A stretch of DNA of 64,000 bases from CAIKXD01 sp035439485 (GCA_035439485.1 DAORKI010000001.1:77044-141043), one strand, 5' to 3'; positions 26,005-35,314 are shown, counted from the first letter of the stretch. Numbers and translations: made by a program. The notes: a model not told the origin generated them from the letters alone.

Positions 26005-26736
26005 TTAGTTTTTTGATTTATTAGTTATGTTTTGCAATATCGACAAAGCTACATATAAAATTATAATCAACGGTATAGCTTTTGCTTTTATTATGATAAG
26101 TGAAACAAGAGTTAACATGATTAAAGCATATCTCCATTCGTTACCGTTATATCCAAACTGCTTAAATTTTAAGGCTATCAAAGGTAATTCAGCAATCATT
26201 AAATACGCTTGAATAAAACAAAGTGCAATGAGGAAATATGGTTTTAACAAAATTCCTGCTATTTGATTTCCTTCTGGAATCATTAACATAGGTAAAAAGC
26301 AGATAAATAAGGCGTTCGCTGGAGTAGGTAAGCCAATAAAGGAGTCGTTTTGTCTAGTGTCTATATTAAATTTAGCTAAGCGATAGGCTGAAAAAACAGG
26401 GATTAATAAAGCAAAGTAGGCAAGGTACCACACAGGTTCATTAGGTGCAATGTATGCTGAACTATTACCTATATCAAAAATAATTAATTCATACATCACA
26501 AAACCAGGAACAACGCCAAATGTTACCATATCGGCCAATGAATCGAGTTGTTTGCCCATGTCTGAATGCACTTTCAATAATCGAGCGGCAAAACCATCAA
26601 AAAAATCAAGTACAGCTGCAAGAACTACCAAAATAGCCGTCAATTCAAAGGATTTATGAAAAGTGCTAATTATGGCTAAACATCCACATACCAAATTGAG
26701 CAATGTAATTGTATTAGGAATATGTTTTTTAATCAT
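26005..26736 (-). CDS. pssA: CDP-diacylglycerol-serine O-phosphatidyltransferase
   Basis: PssA makes phosphatidylserine from CDP-diacylglycerol and L-serine, en route to phosphatidylethanolamine. The 243-residue membrane protein carries the CDP-alcohol phosphatidyltransferase signature DG(x2)AR(x8)G(x3)D(x3)D exactly: D47, G48, A51, R52, G61, D65, D69. The opening HIPNTITLLNLVCGCLAI is typical of PssA. About six to eight membrane helices follow. Its ATG overlaps the stop of the upstream acyltransferase by 4 nt (ATGA), a translational-coupling arrangement. It sits in a cluster with purS, a dCMP deaminase and an S41 protease. Confidence 0.94.
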   Translation of the reverse strand: MIKKHIPNTITLLNLVCGCLAIISTFHKSFELTAILVVLAAVLDFFDGFAARLLKVHSDMGKQLDSLADMVTFGVVPGFVMYELIIFDIGNSSAYIAPNEPVWYLAYFALLIPVFSAYRLAKFNIDTRQNDSFIGLPTPANALFICFLPMLMIPEGNQIAGILLKPYFLIALCFIQAYLMIAELPLIALKFKQFGYNGNEWRYALIMLTLVSLIIIKAKAIPLIIILYVALSILQNITNKSKN

Positions 26737-27890
26737 GGAGCTGTGTTTGATGATTTATAAAACCTGGTTTTTAGTGCAAGTATAGGTTTTTCAAAGTAAT
26801 TAAAACTCAAGGAAGCCAATAAAATACTTAGTATTAACATTATCAATGGATTTACTATTATGACTTCCCATGATTGAGAAGCAATGTTATATTTTAGTAT
26901 TAGCTTACTAAAAATAGTTAGCACAATACCATGATAAAAGTATAGGCCAAGCGATATTTTCCCTAAATAGTCGAATGGAATAAAAAATTTTTGAATCTTA
27001 GGAACATATTGTGAATAGCATAAAACTAGAATAACAAATGCAAATAATAAGGAAAAATACAATCTTTCAAAAAGTATTGTGATTGGATACACAAACACAA
27101 TGCTATAAGTTGAAATAGAAATAATTAATAAAAAGCCAAGAAGGCATATTGAGGTTAAATTAAGATGCTCAATATTTGAAACAAAACTTTTAGAATATGC
27201 GCTTATATAGGCAATGAATATTCCTACACCAAAATTGGAAGTTACACTTAAAGTGTGGAAGTATAATGTTAATTCATCATCCAAATGTTGATAACGAAAA
27301 TATATAGAAAGTAATATGAGTAAAATCGCTGCAGTTGGAATTAATGTTTTAAAAAGCTGAGTATTAATTTTTGATGCTATATTAAGCAGTACTCCCCAAA
27401 AAATATAAAATTGTTCTTCAACTGAAATGCTCCATAAAAAAACTAAAAAAAATAAAAAATGATACCCGTTTTTGGCTATGTACAAGTTTAAGGTGAATGA
27501 AACAAAATGAAAAATTGAGGGTAACGGTGTGTCAAGCAAACCGGTGAAATATGCCATAAAACCTATAGCTACCATTAAAAAGTACAATGGCCAAATCCTT
27601 AAACTTCTTCTAACAAAAAACAACTTAAAGCTAAATGATTTGAAACGCTGCCATTCGTCAATAATTAATCGAGTAATTAAAAAGGAAGAAAGCACAAAAA
27701 AGTAATCTAAACCAAGTAATCCAACGTCCAAAAAATGAGTTAGTGTTTTGAACCAATTTTCATTTTCAAGAGCCTTATTTGAAGTTATAAAACAATGGGT
27801 TAAAAAAACAGGAATAAAAGCTATAAACCTTGTAGTATCTAACAAGGGAAAATATAGCTGTTTGTATTGTGTTTTTTTCAATAGCACCAT
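26733..27890 (-). CDS. Acyltransferase family 3 (OafA/YrhL-like) membrane protein
   Basis: An integral membrane O-acyltransferase of 385 residues with about ten helices. Family features visible are the N-terminal LDTTRFIAFIPVFLTHCF (conserved Arg and the catalytic-type His in helix 1), LGLDYFFVLSSFLITRLI (the 'FF.lSGfLi' motif with Ser for Gly) and RRSLRIWPLYFLMV (the R-R-x-R-I-x-P-x-Y motif). A helix near SISVEEQFYIFWGVLLN has the 'WSLSvEeqFY' signature. Such enzymes acetylate surface polysaccharides or lipids. It is the first gene of a minus-strand cluster and overlaps pssA by 4 nt. The acceptor is unknown. Confidence 0.9.
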   Translation of the reverse strand: MVLLKKTQYKQLYFPLLDTTRFIAFIPVFLTHCFITSNKALENENWFKTLTHFLDVGLLGLDYFFVLSSFLITRLIIDEWQRFKSFSFKLFFVRRSLRIWPLYFLMVAIGFMAYFTGLLDTPLPSIFHFVSFTLNLYIAKNGYHFLFFLVFLWSISVEEQFYIFWGVLLNIASKINTQLFKTLIPTAAILLILLSIYFRYQHLDDELTLYFHTLSVTSNFGVGIFIAYISAYSKSFVSNIEHLNLTSICLLGFLLIISISTYSIVFVYPITILFERLYFSLLFAFVILVLCYSQYVPKIQKFFIPFDYLGKISLGLYFYHGIVLTIFSKLILKYNIASQSWEVIIVNPLIMLILSILLASLSFNYFEKPILALKTRFYKSSNTAP

Positions 27891-27906
27891 TTGGTTTGTA
27901 AAAATA

Positions 27907-27940
27907 AAAAAGCTGCCTTCAATTATGAAAGCAGCTTTTT
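27907..27940 (-). terminator. Intrinsic terminator after the PQQ-type sugar dehydrogenase gene
   Basis: Ten-base arms AAAAAGCTGC (27907-27916) and GCAGCTTTTT (27931-27940) pair perfectly with a 14-nt interior that can add three more pairs. Read on the minus strand, the stem is followed by a T-rich run (complement of 27901-27910). The stem is close to symmetric, so it could also act on plus-strand transcripts. Confidence 0.78.
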
Positions 27941-27959
27941 AAAATTACATGATTAATTA

Positions 27960-29879
27960 TTAGCGAATTACAAACGATTTATTTATATCACCCGCAGCAT
28001 CACTCACTTTAAGCATATAAAAACCTTTTTGTAAATTGCTCACATTTAAGTTAATTAGATTGGTTCCTCTTACGCTATTTACAATTTCTTTATGAACATT
28101 TTTTCCTGTAATATCAGTAATAGATACATAAACAGAAGCATTCATATTGGCTGTAAGTTCAAGTGTGAATTCTCCTTCATTAGGATTTGGAAATAAATTC
28201 ATAGATGTAACATTTGTTCTAACATCTAAGCCACTGCAAATTGTAACTTCTATACTTTGTATTACAGTAGTGTCACAACCTCCAGCATTGGTATAGGTGT
28301 AAGAAATATCATATACCCCAGCACCAGCAACGGCAGGGTCAAAAGAATTTCCATTCATTCCTGTACCACTGAAAGTTCCACCAGCTGGAGTTCCTGTAAG
28401 AGTTAATGGTGCATCTATGGTACAAATAGTTGTATCTAATCCTGCAAATGAAACTGCAGGGAGTAAATTTCTATAAATATGCACTACTGAAGATGTAGTG
28501 CTACATGCGCTTGGATTAGTAACTTCGACAGTGTATGCACCATCTGAATTGGTAATTAAATTGGCACTTGTTGCACCAACAAGAGCTAATCCATTTTGGT
28601 ACCATTGATAAGTATTTTCAGGATGATATATGGATGACAAAGTTGGATAAGCATCACCATAACAAAGTTGTATGGTGTCTTCTAAAGAAACAATTGCTGC
28701 AGTGGGAGAACATCCTGTGGCACCTATTTTTTTAATGGTATTGGTAAAATCATCTGCCATATAAATTTCACCCCTATAATCTTCCCCAAAAGCAACAAAA
28801 TATCCTGAGCCACCAACGGTGCCTAAATCGTATGTTGTAAAAGTTCCATTATAATTATTTTTAGTTAAACGCATTCTTCCATCACAATAATCAGTGTAAA
28901 TGTAGTAGCCATATAAACTTGCATGTTTAGCGCCTCGATATATATAACCTCCAGTAACTGCACAAGCTGAAGTGGCAGAATGACTAAATGCAGCGATTGG
29001 AGCGGTAGTTGTATTAAAAGCTGGACAACCGGTTTGACTAACTCCTGGAGTTGTAACATTACCTTCATAACATCTCCAACCATAGTTTCTTCCACCAGGT
29101 GTACCAAGTGGTTCAAAATCTATCTCCTCCCATGCATTTTGACCCACATCACCAATCCACATATCACCATAAATACGATCAAAACTCCATTTCCATGGGT
29201 TACGAAGGCCGTATGTCCATATTTCTCCTCTGTTTGAAGTTCCTACAAATGGGTTGTCAGAAGGAATACCATAGGCCAAAGGTGCTTGCGGATTATCAAC
29301 ATCAATTCTTAACATTTTACCGAGCAATACCGTTTTGTCTTGTGCCCTATTTCCAGGATCATTCGCACTACCACCATCACCAGTTCCAATATATAAATAG
29401 CCATCAGGTCCAAATGCTAAACATCCACCATTGTGATTCGAATATGGTTGTGTAATCGTTAACAATATGGTTGCACTACTTGGATCGGCCACATTAGAGT
29501 CAGTTGAACTTACAGAATAACGAGCAATCGTTGTAGCCCCACCAGAAATAGCAGTATAATTTACATAAAAGTAACCGTTATTTTTATAATCTGGGTGAAA
29601 AGTCATACCTAACAACCCACGCTCATCACCAACAGAAGAAGGATTAGTACAAATTCCTGTTAAGTTTAAAAATGGAGTTGGATTTTGCACCCCATTGCTG
29701 TCACAAACAATAATTTTACCTGCTTGCTGTACCATAAATAATCGGCTATCCTTACAGTTTCTGATATCGATTACTCTACTATAGCCCGAACTAAAGGTGG
29801 TAAATGTTAATGTTGGTTGTGCATAAATACTTTCTATAGTGCACAACATAACAAGTAATAATTGTAATGTTTTTTTCAT
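27960..29879 (-). CDS. PQQ-dependent sugar dehydrogenase-like protein with T9SS sorting domain
   Basis: A secreted 639-residue protein. After a signal peptide (to ~residue 20, SIYAQ) comes a six-bladed glucose/sorbosone dehydrogenase propeller (~25-390). It includes LLGMTFHPDYKNNGYFYVNY, SNHNGGCLAFGPDGYLYIGTGDGG (NHNGG holds the catalytic His of soluble glucose dehydrogenase), a WTYGLRNPWKWSFD motif and GGRNYGWRCYEGN. Next is an Ig-like or PKD-like region with CSPTAAIVSLEDTIQLCYGDAYP. The C-terminal ~80 residues (MNLFPNPNEGEFTLEL... to SFVIR) are a T9SS type A sorting domain. Whether PQQ is truly bound cannot be told from sequence. It is transcribed alone, with a promoter at 29906 and its own terminator. 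Confidence 0.88.
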   Translation of the reverse strand: MKKTLQLLLVMLCTIESIYAQPTLTFTTFSSGYSRVIDIRNCKDSRLFMVQQAGKIIVCDSNGVQNPTPFLNLTGICTNPSSVGDERGLLGMTFHPDYKNNGYFYVNYTAISGGATTIARYSVSSTDSNVADPSSATILLTITQPYSNHNGGCLAFGPDGYLYIGTGDGGSANDPGNRAQDKTVLLGKMLRIDVDNPQAPLAYGIPSDNPFVGTSNRGEIWTYGLRNPWKWSFDRIYGDMWIGDVGQNAWEEIDFEPLGTPGGRNYGWRCYEGNVTTPGVSQTGCPAFNTTTAPIAAFSHSATSACAVTGGYIYRGAKHASLYGYYIYTDYCDGRMRLTKNNYNGTFTTYDLGTVGGSGYFVAFGEDYRGEIYMADDFTNTIKKIGATGCSPTAAIVSLEDTIQLCYGDAYPTLSSIYHPENTYQWYQNGLALVGATSANLITNSDGAYTVEVTNPSACSTTSSVVHIYRNLLPAVSFAGLDTTICTIDAPLTLTGTPAGGTFSGTGMNGNSFDPAVAGAGVYDISYTYTNAGGCDTTVIQSIEVTICSGLDVRTNVTSMNLFPNPNEGEFTLELTANMNASVYVSITDITGKNVHKEIVNSVRGTNLINLNVSNLQKGFYMLKVSDAAGDINKSFVIR

Positions 29880-29905
29880 CTTGAAAAGTTGTTTTAATTT
29901 GAGTC

Positions 29906-29913
29906 CAAACTTA
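29906..29913 (-). promoter_or_regulatory. -7 promoter element for the sugar dehydrogenase gene
   Basis: On the minus strand this reads TAAGTTTG, matching TAnnTTTG, 26 bp upstream of the start at 29879. Confidence 0.5.
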
Positions 29914-29949
29914 CAAAAATGATTCTAATAATTTTATTGTTTTTGATGC

Positions 29950-29957
29950 TATATTTG
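29950..29957 (+). promoter_or_regulatory. -7 promoter element for the RmlD-like gene
   Basis: TATATTTG matches TAnnTTTG, 44 bp upstream of the ATG at 30002, in the divergent 122-bp intergenic region. Confidence 0.5.
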
Positions 29958-30001
29958 TATTATTATTCAAATCTAGTTTATTTCACCATTTAAATTAATT
30001 T

Positions 30002-30949
30002 ATGCAACGCATACTTATTACTGGTACCAATGGTTTACTCGGACAAAAGCTAGTTTATTTGCTTCTTGAAAGAAATCTAACCAATGCAAAACAATATCAA
30101 ATAATCGCTACATCTAAAGGGGAGAATAGATTGATGATAAAAAAGGGATATCAATATTATGATTTAGATATTACGAATGCTGCTGAGGTAGAAAGAGTTT
30201 TTGCTCAAACAAAACCCCACATTGTTATTAATACCGCAGCCATGACAAATGTTGATCAATGTGAAAAAGAAAGAAAAGCGTGTGATTTACTCAACGTTGA
30301 AGCTGTTTCATATCAATTAATTGCTTTACAAAATATGCAGCACAATGAAAAAAATTACAAGCCCCACTTTATTCACTTAAGTACTGATTTTGTTTTTGAT
30401 GGTGAAGCAGGGCCTTATAGTGAAACAGATAAACCAAATCCAATTTCATACTATGGACACTCAAAATACAAAGCTGATTTGTTGGTTGAACAATGTGGCA
30501 TCAGTTGGGCAATTGTCAGAACAATAATTGTTTATGGAGTAGTTGATAATATGAGCCGTTCTAACCTTGTACTATGGGCAAAATCGGCATTGCAAAAAGG
30601 AGAAAAAATAAATGTTATCAATGATCAATTTAGGGCCCCAACTTTAGCTGAAGATTTAGCTGAAGGCTGCATGCTTATTGCTGATAAAAAGGCTACAGGC
30701 ATATTTAATATAAGCGGACGCGATACTTATAGTATTTTAGATTTGGTTTATCAAGTGGCTGATTTTTGGCAACTTAATAAATCATTAATTCAAGTAGTAT
30801 CATCTTCAACATTGAATCAACCTGCAAAAAGGCCACCTCGCACGGGTTTTAAGTTAGAGAAGGCAATGAGCTTATTGGGATACCAACCAAAATCATTCAG
30901 AGAAGGTTTGGCCATTATTGATAAGCAATTAAAAGCTTTAGAAAAGTAA
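30002..30949 (+). CDS. RmlD-like sugar-nucleotide reductase (extended SDR)
   Basis: The 315-residue protein has an extended SDR/RmlD fold: ILITGTNGLLGQKLV at residues 4-18 (GxxGxxG nucleotide motif), a VINTAAMTNVDQCEKE segment identical in layout to RmlD, and HLSTDFVFDGEAGPYSETDKPNPISYYGHSKYKAD. The last carries the catalytic Thr, Tyr and Lys (YGHSKYKAD). RmlD proper reduces dTDP-4-keto-rhamnose, and close relatives include other nucleotide-sugar reductases. No rmlA, rmlB or rmlC gene is nearby, so the exact sugar is open. The gene is convergent with the TonB receptor gene, 6 bp away, and has its own promoter-like element. Confidence 0.85.
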   Translation: MQRILITGTNGLLGQKLVYLLLERNLTNAKQYQIIATSKGENRLMIKKGYQYYDLDITNAAEVERVFAQTKPHIVINTAAMTNVDQCEKERKACDLLNVEAVSYQLIALQNMQHNEKNYKPHFIHLSTDFVFDGEAGPYSETDKPNPISYYGHSKYKADLLVEQCGISWAIVRTIIVYGVVDNMSRSNLVLWAKSALQKGEKINVINDQFRAPTLAEDLAEGCMLIADKKATGIFNISGRDTYSILDLVYQVADFWQLNKSLIQVVSSSTLNQPAKRPPRTGFKLEKAMSLLGYQPKSFREGLAIIDKQLKALEK

Positions 30950-30955
30950 ATACTA

Positions 30956-33430
30956 TTAAAAACCTCCATCATCATTTTTATAATCATTGTCTTTTGGCTT
31001 GTTTCTTTTTGGCGCAAAATCACCTGAGCCAAAGCGGTAATTAAAAGTAAAGGTGGCAATTCTTGTTTCTCTTTTACGCTCTGCCGATTGTGTAAAATTG
31101 CTTCCTGAAGTGTTAATCCGAAAACGCATTTGATCAAATAAATCGGTAACTCCTATGGTTAAGGTACCTTTGTTTTTTAATATATCTTTTTTTAATGCAA
31201 AATCTACTTGGCTCATAGGTAAAATAGTTCCTTGTGCCATAATATTTCTAGCATTGTAGGAGCCACTACTTTGTAACGACCAGCCTTTTTTTAATATCAT
31301 ATTGCTTAAAAATTTGGCATTCCAACTAAGATTAGAAGTATTTATTTCTCCATCTTGATTGGTGCCTTTTATAACAGTTTGAAAACCATTTAAATTAAGG
31401 GTTAAATTCCACCATTTAAATAACTCAATACGGCTTACGGTTTCAATTCCTGTATTTTCACTGCTGCCTAAATTGGTAAATGTTACAATAGTTTGATTAT
31501 ATTCATTTACCCTAATATTTCGCATGATTAAATCGTTTGTTCTTCTATAAAATAAGGTAGTGGAAAAATTTATTTTCTTAAAATTATATAAGTATGACAA
31601 TTCTATATTATGCGTGTATTCGGGATTCAAATAAGGATTCCCAGTTCTTAAAATTAATGGATTGCTATAATCTGTAAAGGGCGATAGTTGGCGTGTTCCT
31701 GGTCTATTGATGCGCCTGCCATAGTTTAATTGAATTTCTTGTTTATCATTAATTTTTCTGTTGATGAAGGCAGTAGGAAAAACATTAAAATAATTATTTA
31801 CATAACTGCTATCATTATTTACTAAGGTTGATTTTGTGTTTGCTTGCTCAGCTCTTAATCCAGTTTTATAGCTCCATTTCCCTATTGATTGACCAAAACT
31901 GGTATAAGCTGCATAAATGTTTTCGTGGTAAATAAAGCGATTATTTAAGCTATCATCTGAAATAAAATTATTGCTGTTGTTGTTAAAGGTTTCGGAATAA
32001 AAATCATTATCAATTACCCTATTGGTATTTTTTAATCCACTCTCTATTTTGCCATTTTTAAATAATGGACTTTCAAAATCTAAGGTATTTGAATTGATAC
32101 TAAAATTGGTATTACTGTTATTGTTTTGATAAAACCAATAAGGATTTATTTCTTTATAATTTTCCCAAAAATTTTCTTGTTGATATTTTGAAACAGATAA
32201 ATTTTGGTTGATAGAATAATTGCTTTCAACACTTAAAAGTTGCTTCTGATTTTTAAATTTTTGACGATAGTTTAAATTGTAATCTTGTGAAAGTCCTTCT
32301 GACGGGTTTTTTGAATATCTGTTAAAAGCTGAAGCCAATTGTTGTGTTTCGTTTTCGGAATAGTTTTCTAATTTTTCAAAATCAGATTTATTTTCATAAT
32401 TCATTGTAGCGTTTAATCCTATAGTAGCTAATTTGCTGATGTTGTAATCCATTCCAATTTTTGCACTATGGTTACGATTTGAGTTGTCGGAATTATTCTT
32501 TTGTATCAAATAAATTGCCGAATCACCTGCATAGGTAGTACGCTGAACATCGCCTCTTCCAAACCTTTCATTGTATCTAAAGCTATAATTACTATAAAAA
32601 TTTACCTTGTTTTTTCTAAAATTATAGGCTATATTTCCATTGTATTTATTGTTAGTTCCTGCGCTTAAAGTAATATTTCCATTGGTACCTTGCAATTTGT
32701 TTTTCTTCAATACAATATTTATGATGCCACTCATGCCATCCGGATCATATTTGGCAGAGGGATTAGTAATAACTTCAACCGATTCAATAGCACTTGCTGG
32801 TATTCCCGATAGCACGCCTGCTCTGCCTGCACCACTCATTCCGCTTGGTCTGCCATCAATCAATATGGTAACATTACCACTTCCTCTTAAACTTATATTA
32901 CCATCAATATCAACACTCACAGTAGGTACTTGAGTAAGCACATCATTGGCAGAGCCACCATTGGCGATAGCTAATTTTTCGGCATCAAAAACTTTTTTAT
33001 CTATGGTGTTTTTTACCATGTCTTGCTGGGTTTCAATAGTAACTTCTTTTAATACTTTTTCATTGCTTTCCAAATACAAGGCGCCCAAATTTCTTTCCTC
33101 TTCTTTGTGTAAAATTAGCGTATCAATAACTAGTTTTTTGTATCCCATAAAGGCAATATCCAATTTGTATTTCCCAGGTCGCAAACGTTCCAATTCAAAT
33201 AATCCTTCTGCGTTGGTAACTATTCCACCAATTAAAGTGTCTTTTGGAAGTCGGTATATAGATACAGCTGCAAATTCAATAGGCAAATTTGTTCCAAACT
33301 CTAGTACTTTTCCTGAAAGCTTGGCAAATGCAGGCATACCGCCTTCTCTTCTATTAAAGTTGTTATCTTGAGCTTTAATGCCTAAAACAAGACAAAAAAT
33401 GCAAATAATAAATAGTAAAAATCTATTCAA
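30956..33430 (-). CDS. TonB-dependent receptor family protein (OMP_b-brl_3 type)
   Basis: An outer-membrane protein of about 824 residues. A signal peptide (NRFLLFIICIFCLVLGIKAQ) is followed by a carboxypeptidase-regulatory-like domain (~35-120: LSGKVLEFGTNLPIEFAAVSIYRL) and a plug-like domain (~150-250: ANDVLTQVPTVSVDIDGNISLRG, then IESVEVITNPSAKYDPDGMSGIINIVLKK). The beta-barrel region ends near FNYRFGSGDFAPKRNKP. A Gly/Asp/Lys-rich tail closes it. This is the 'outer membrane beta-barrel family' branch of TonB-like receptors in Bacteroidota. The substrate is unknown, and no SusD partner is adjacent. I prefer the TTG at 33430 over the one at 33436, as the promoter lies only 12 bp upstream. 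Confidence 0.88.
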   Translation of the reverse strand: MNRFLLFIICIFCLVLGIKAQDNNFNRREGGMPAFAKLSGKVLEFGTNLPIEFAAVSIYRLPKDTLIGGIVTNAEGLFELERLRPGKYKLDIAFMGYKKLVIDTLILHKEEERNLGALYLESNEKVLKEVTIETQQDMVKNTIDKKVFDAEKLAIANGGSANDVLTQVPTVSVDIDGNISLRGSGNVTILIDGRPSGMSGAGRAGVLSGIPASAIESVEVITNPSAKYDPDGMSGIINIVLKKNKLQGTNGNITLSAGTNNKYNGNIAYNFRKNKVNFYSNYSFRYNERFGRGDVQRTTYAGDSAIYLIQKNNSDNSNRNHSAKIGMDYNISKLATIGLNATMNYENKSDFEKLENYSENETQQLASAFNRYSKNPSEGLSQDYNLNYRQKFKNQKQLLSVESNYSINQNLSVSKYQQENFWENYKEINPYWFYQNNNSNTNFSINSNTLDFESPLFKNGKIESGLKNTNRVIDNDFYSETFNNNSNNFISDDSLNNRFIYHENIYAAYTSFGQSIGKWSYKTGLRAEQANTKSTLVNNDSSYVNNYFNVFPTAFINRKINDKQEIQLNYGRRINRPGTRQLSPFTDYSNPLILRTGNPYLNPEYTHNIELSYLYNFKKINFSTTLFYRRTNDLIMRNIRVNEYNQTIVTFTNLGSSENTGIETVSRIELFKWWNLTLNLNGFQTVIKGTNQDGEINTSNLSWNAKFLSNMILKKGWSLQSSGSYNARNIMAQGTILPMSQVDFALKKDILKNKGTLTIGVTDLFDQMRFRINTSGSNFTQSAERKRETRIATFTFNYRFGSGDFAPKRNKPKDNDYKNDDGGF

Positions 33431-33447
33431 AGCCAAATCATATTTTA

Positions 33448-33455
33448 CAAATATA
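33448..33455 (-). promoter_or_regulatory. -7 promoter element for the TonB-dependent receptor gene
   Basis: On the minus strand this reads TATATTTG, a TAnnTTTG match just upstream of the TTG starts at 33436 and 33430; the short spacing leaves an unusually short leader. Confidence 0.45.
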
Positions 33456-33524
33456 AAACTAAGGAAAATAATAGGCTGTTAAATAGTTGCAAAAAGTAAA
33501 TTTCTACTCAATCAATTTTTACTA

Positions 33525-34898
33525 TCAAGTATTTAAGGGAATAATTTTAACCTTGTTCAACTTTAACCAACTTCTTACAATATCGTCATTATCGGGATAA
33601 TAATCTGTTTTTACTACAACATCTATAAAATCATCAATATTATTTAATTGCGTATATTCATCAAAATATCCAGCTCCAATATATTTATTGTTTAAAACTA
33701 AAATTAATGCTTTTTCATCTTGGCTTCTACCAGCTGTTATAACAGCGAAGTTGGCTTGTTGATAACTGTGTTTATTTATCAGTTCAAAAGCCCTTTTATT
33801 GTAAATTTCAATTTCTTCCTCGTACGCGCAAATACCGTTACATTTTTTTATTTGATGATTAAAGCATACCGAATCTTCAACAGTTAAGCCACAGTATTTA
33901 ATACATAAAGTATATTCATCAATGGAATTTTCTAAATAATTTCTAGCTTTAGCAAGGCTTGTAAAACTTAGTAAAGCATTAATTGAATTTTCAATAGGTA
34001 CAATACTAAAACTAATAATGCCATCTGTATTTTTATTCCAATCAATACAATGAGTAAACAAATCCGATTTTCTTAAACGATTATATTTCGGTTTATGTTT
34101 TTTTATTTCTTCATTTTCAAGTAGGAGCGCAATTAGTTCATTTCCTGTTTTTACAAAATCAACATTATATAATTCATTCAGCATTTTGCGGCCCTTTTGT
34201 TCTTTACTGTTAAAGTGACTCATAGCACGGTTGTACATATTGGTGCTTTTTCCAATATAAATAATTTGTTGGTCCTGGTCTAAGAAATAATACACTCCGC
34301 ATGCTTCGGGCAACTTATCTAAAATATATTGTTTAATTTTATCTATTCTACGTACCATTAATTCCTCAATTCCTTTGGTGCGATATTGGGGATGGTCACT
34401 TTTTAGCTGCATTAACACATCAAAAAGTTTGGCTGTAGCCATTGCATCACCACGGGCGCGATGTCTGGCTTCATTTTCAATTCCAATATAATCGCACAAA
34501 TGCCCTAAGCTATATGATTTTAAACCAGGAATTAACTTTCGTGCAAGTCGCACTGTGCATAGGGTGTCACGCTTATAAGTAAAACCCAAGGAAGCAAATT
34601 CTTCTTTTACGAATCCGTAGTCAAAACCTACATTATGAGCTACAAATATTTTATCTTTTGTAATTTCCTGAATTTCCTTGGCCACTTCATAAAATTTAGG
34701 AGCATCATCAACCATAGCATTGGTTATGCCCGAAATATTTGTAAAGTATGTTGAAATATTACATTCAGGATTAATCAAACTTGTAAATTCATCAACCACG
34801 GTTAATCCATCATGAATAAGAATAGATATTTCAATAATTCGCCCTCTTCTAAAGTCAAATTTACCACCGCAAGTTTCAATATCAATAATGGCAAACAT
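33525..34898 (-). CDS. DEDDh exonuclease fused to GIY-YIG nuclease
   Basis: A 457-residue protein joining two nuclease domains. Residues 1-~165 form a DnaQ/Pol III epsilon-like DEDDh exonuclease, with DIETCGG (D5, E7), the AHNVGFDYGFV motif and HRARGDAMATAKL (His and Asp). From about residue 195 there is a UvrC-type GIY-YIG domain: CGVYYFLDQDQQIIYIGKSTNMYNRAMSHF, then NELIALLLENEEIKKHKPKYN, which carries the conserved Glu of GIY-YIG nucleases. A C-terminal region without recognised motifs follows. This domain order occurs in Bacteroidota and Cho-like proteins and suggests a role in repair or strand processing (inference). The VOC gene lies just upstream, 1 bp away. Confidence 0.87.
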   Translation of the reverse strand: MFAIIDIETCGGKFDFRRGRIIEISILIHDGLTVVDEFTSLINPECNISTYFTNISGITNAMVDDAPKFYEVAKEIQEITKDKIFVAHNVGFDYGFVKEEFASLGFTYKRDTLCTVRLARKLIPGLKSYSLGHLCDYIGIENEARHRARGDAMATAKLFDVLMQLKSDHPQYRTKGIEELMVRRIDKIKQYILDKLPEACGVYYFLDQDQQIIYIGKSTNMYNRAMSHFNSKEQKGRKMLNELYNVDFVKTGNELIALLLENEEIKKHKPKYNRLRKSDLFTHCIDWNKNTDGIISFSIVPIENSINALLSFTSLAKARNYLENSIDEYTLCIKYCGLTVEDSVCFNHQIKKCNGICAYEEEIEIYNKRAFELINKHSYQQANFAVITAGRSQDEKALILVLNNKYIGAGYFDEYTQLNNIDDFIDVVVKTDYYPDNDDIVRSWLKLNKVKIIPLNT

Positions 34899-34899
34899 A

Positions 34900-35292
34900 T
34901 TAATTTGTAGGTTCTATTAAATCCCATAAGTTGCCATACATATCTTCAAAAACAAGCACTTTACCCCACTTTTCTGAAACTGGTTGACGCACTATTTTTA
35001 CTTTTTGATGAATTAAATTTTGATAATCATTTTCGAAATTATTGGTGTTCAAAAATAAAAATACTCTTCCTCCTGATTGATTTCCAATGCTACTCATTTG
35101 TGCCTCATTACTGGCTTTAGCTAAAAGAATTTTTGTTTCAGATTCAATGGAAGGGGCAATTAGAACCCAGCGTTTCTCGGCATCTAGTGTTGTATCTTCA
35201 ATTAAGACAAATTTTAAGATATTAACATAGTAGTTAATTGCCTTATCGTAATTATCAATTACAAGTGCTATTTGTGCAAGGTATTTTTTCAT
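34900..35292 (-). CDS. VOC (glyoxalase/bleomycin-resistance-like) superfamily protein
   Basis: The 130-residue protein has the paired beta-alpha-beta-beta-beta VOC layout: N-terminal AQIALVIDNYDKAINYYVNILKFVLIED, a middle strand with RWVLIAPS, and the C-terminal half VFLFLNTNNFENDYQNLIHQKV..VRQPVSEKWGKVLVFEDMYGNLWDLIEP. The metal-ligand pattern of glyoxalase I is incomplete in what can be seen, so it may be a related dioxygenase-like or binding protein. The function is unresolved. It has its own promoter-like element and is followed immediately by the exonuclease/GIY-YIG gene, so the two are probably co-transcribed. Confidence 0.8.
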   Translation of the reverse strand: MKKYLAQIALVIDNYDKAINYYVNILKFVLIEDTTLDAEKRWVLIAPSIESETKILLAKASNEAQMSSIGNQSGGRVFLFLNTNNFENDYQNLIHQKVKIVRQPVSEKWGKVLVFEDMYGNLWDLIEPTN

Positions 35293-35306
35293 TTAATTTA
35301 TTACTT

Positions 35307-35314
35307 CAAAGCTA
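35307..35314 (-). promoter_or_regulatory. -7 promoter element for the VOC/exonuclease pair
   Basis: On the minus strand this reads TAGCTTTG, matching TAnnTTTG, 14 bp upstream of the ATG at 35292. Confidence 0.5.

Noticed and set aside
29099..29455. Plus-strand frame of 118 codons opposite the sugar dehydrogenase gene
   Set aside because: It lies wholly antisense to a well-supported gene, and its His/Gln/Tyr-rich translation resembles no protein.
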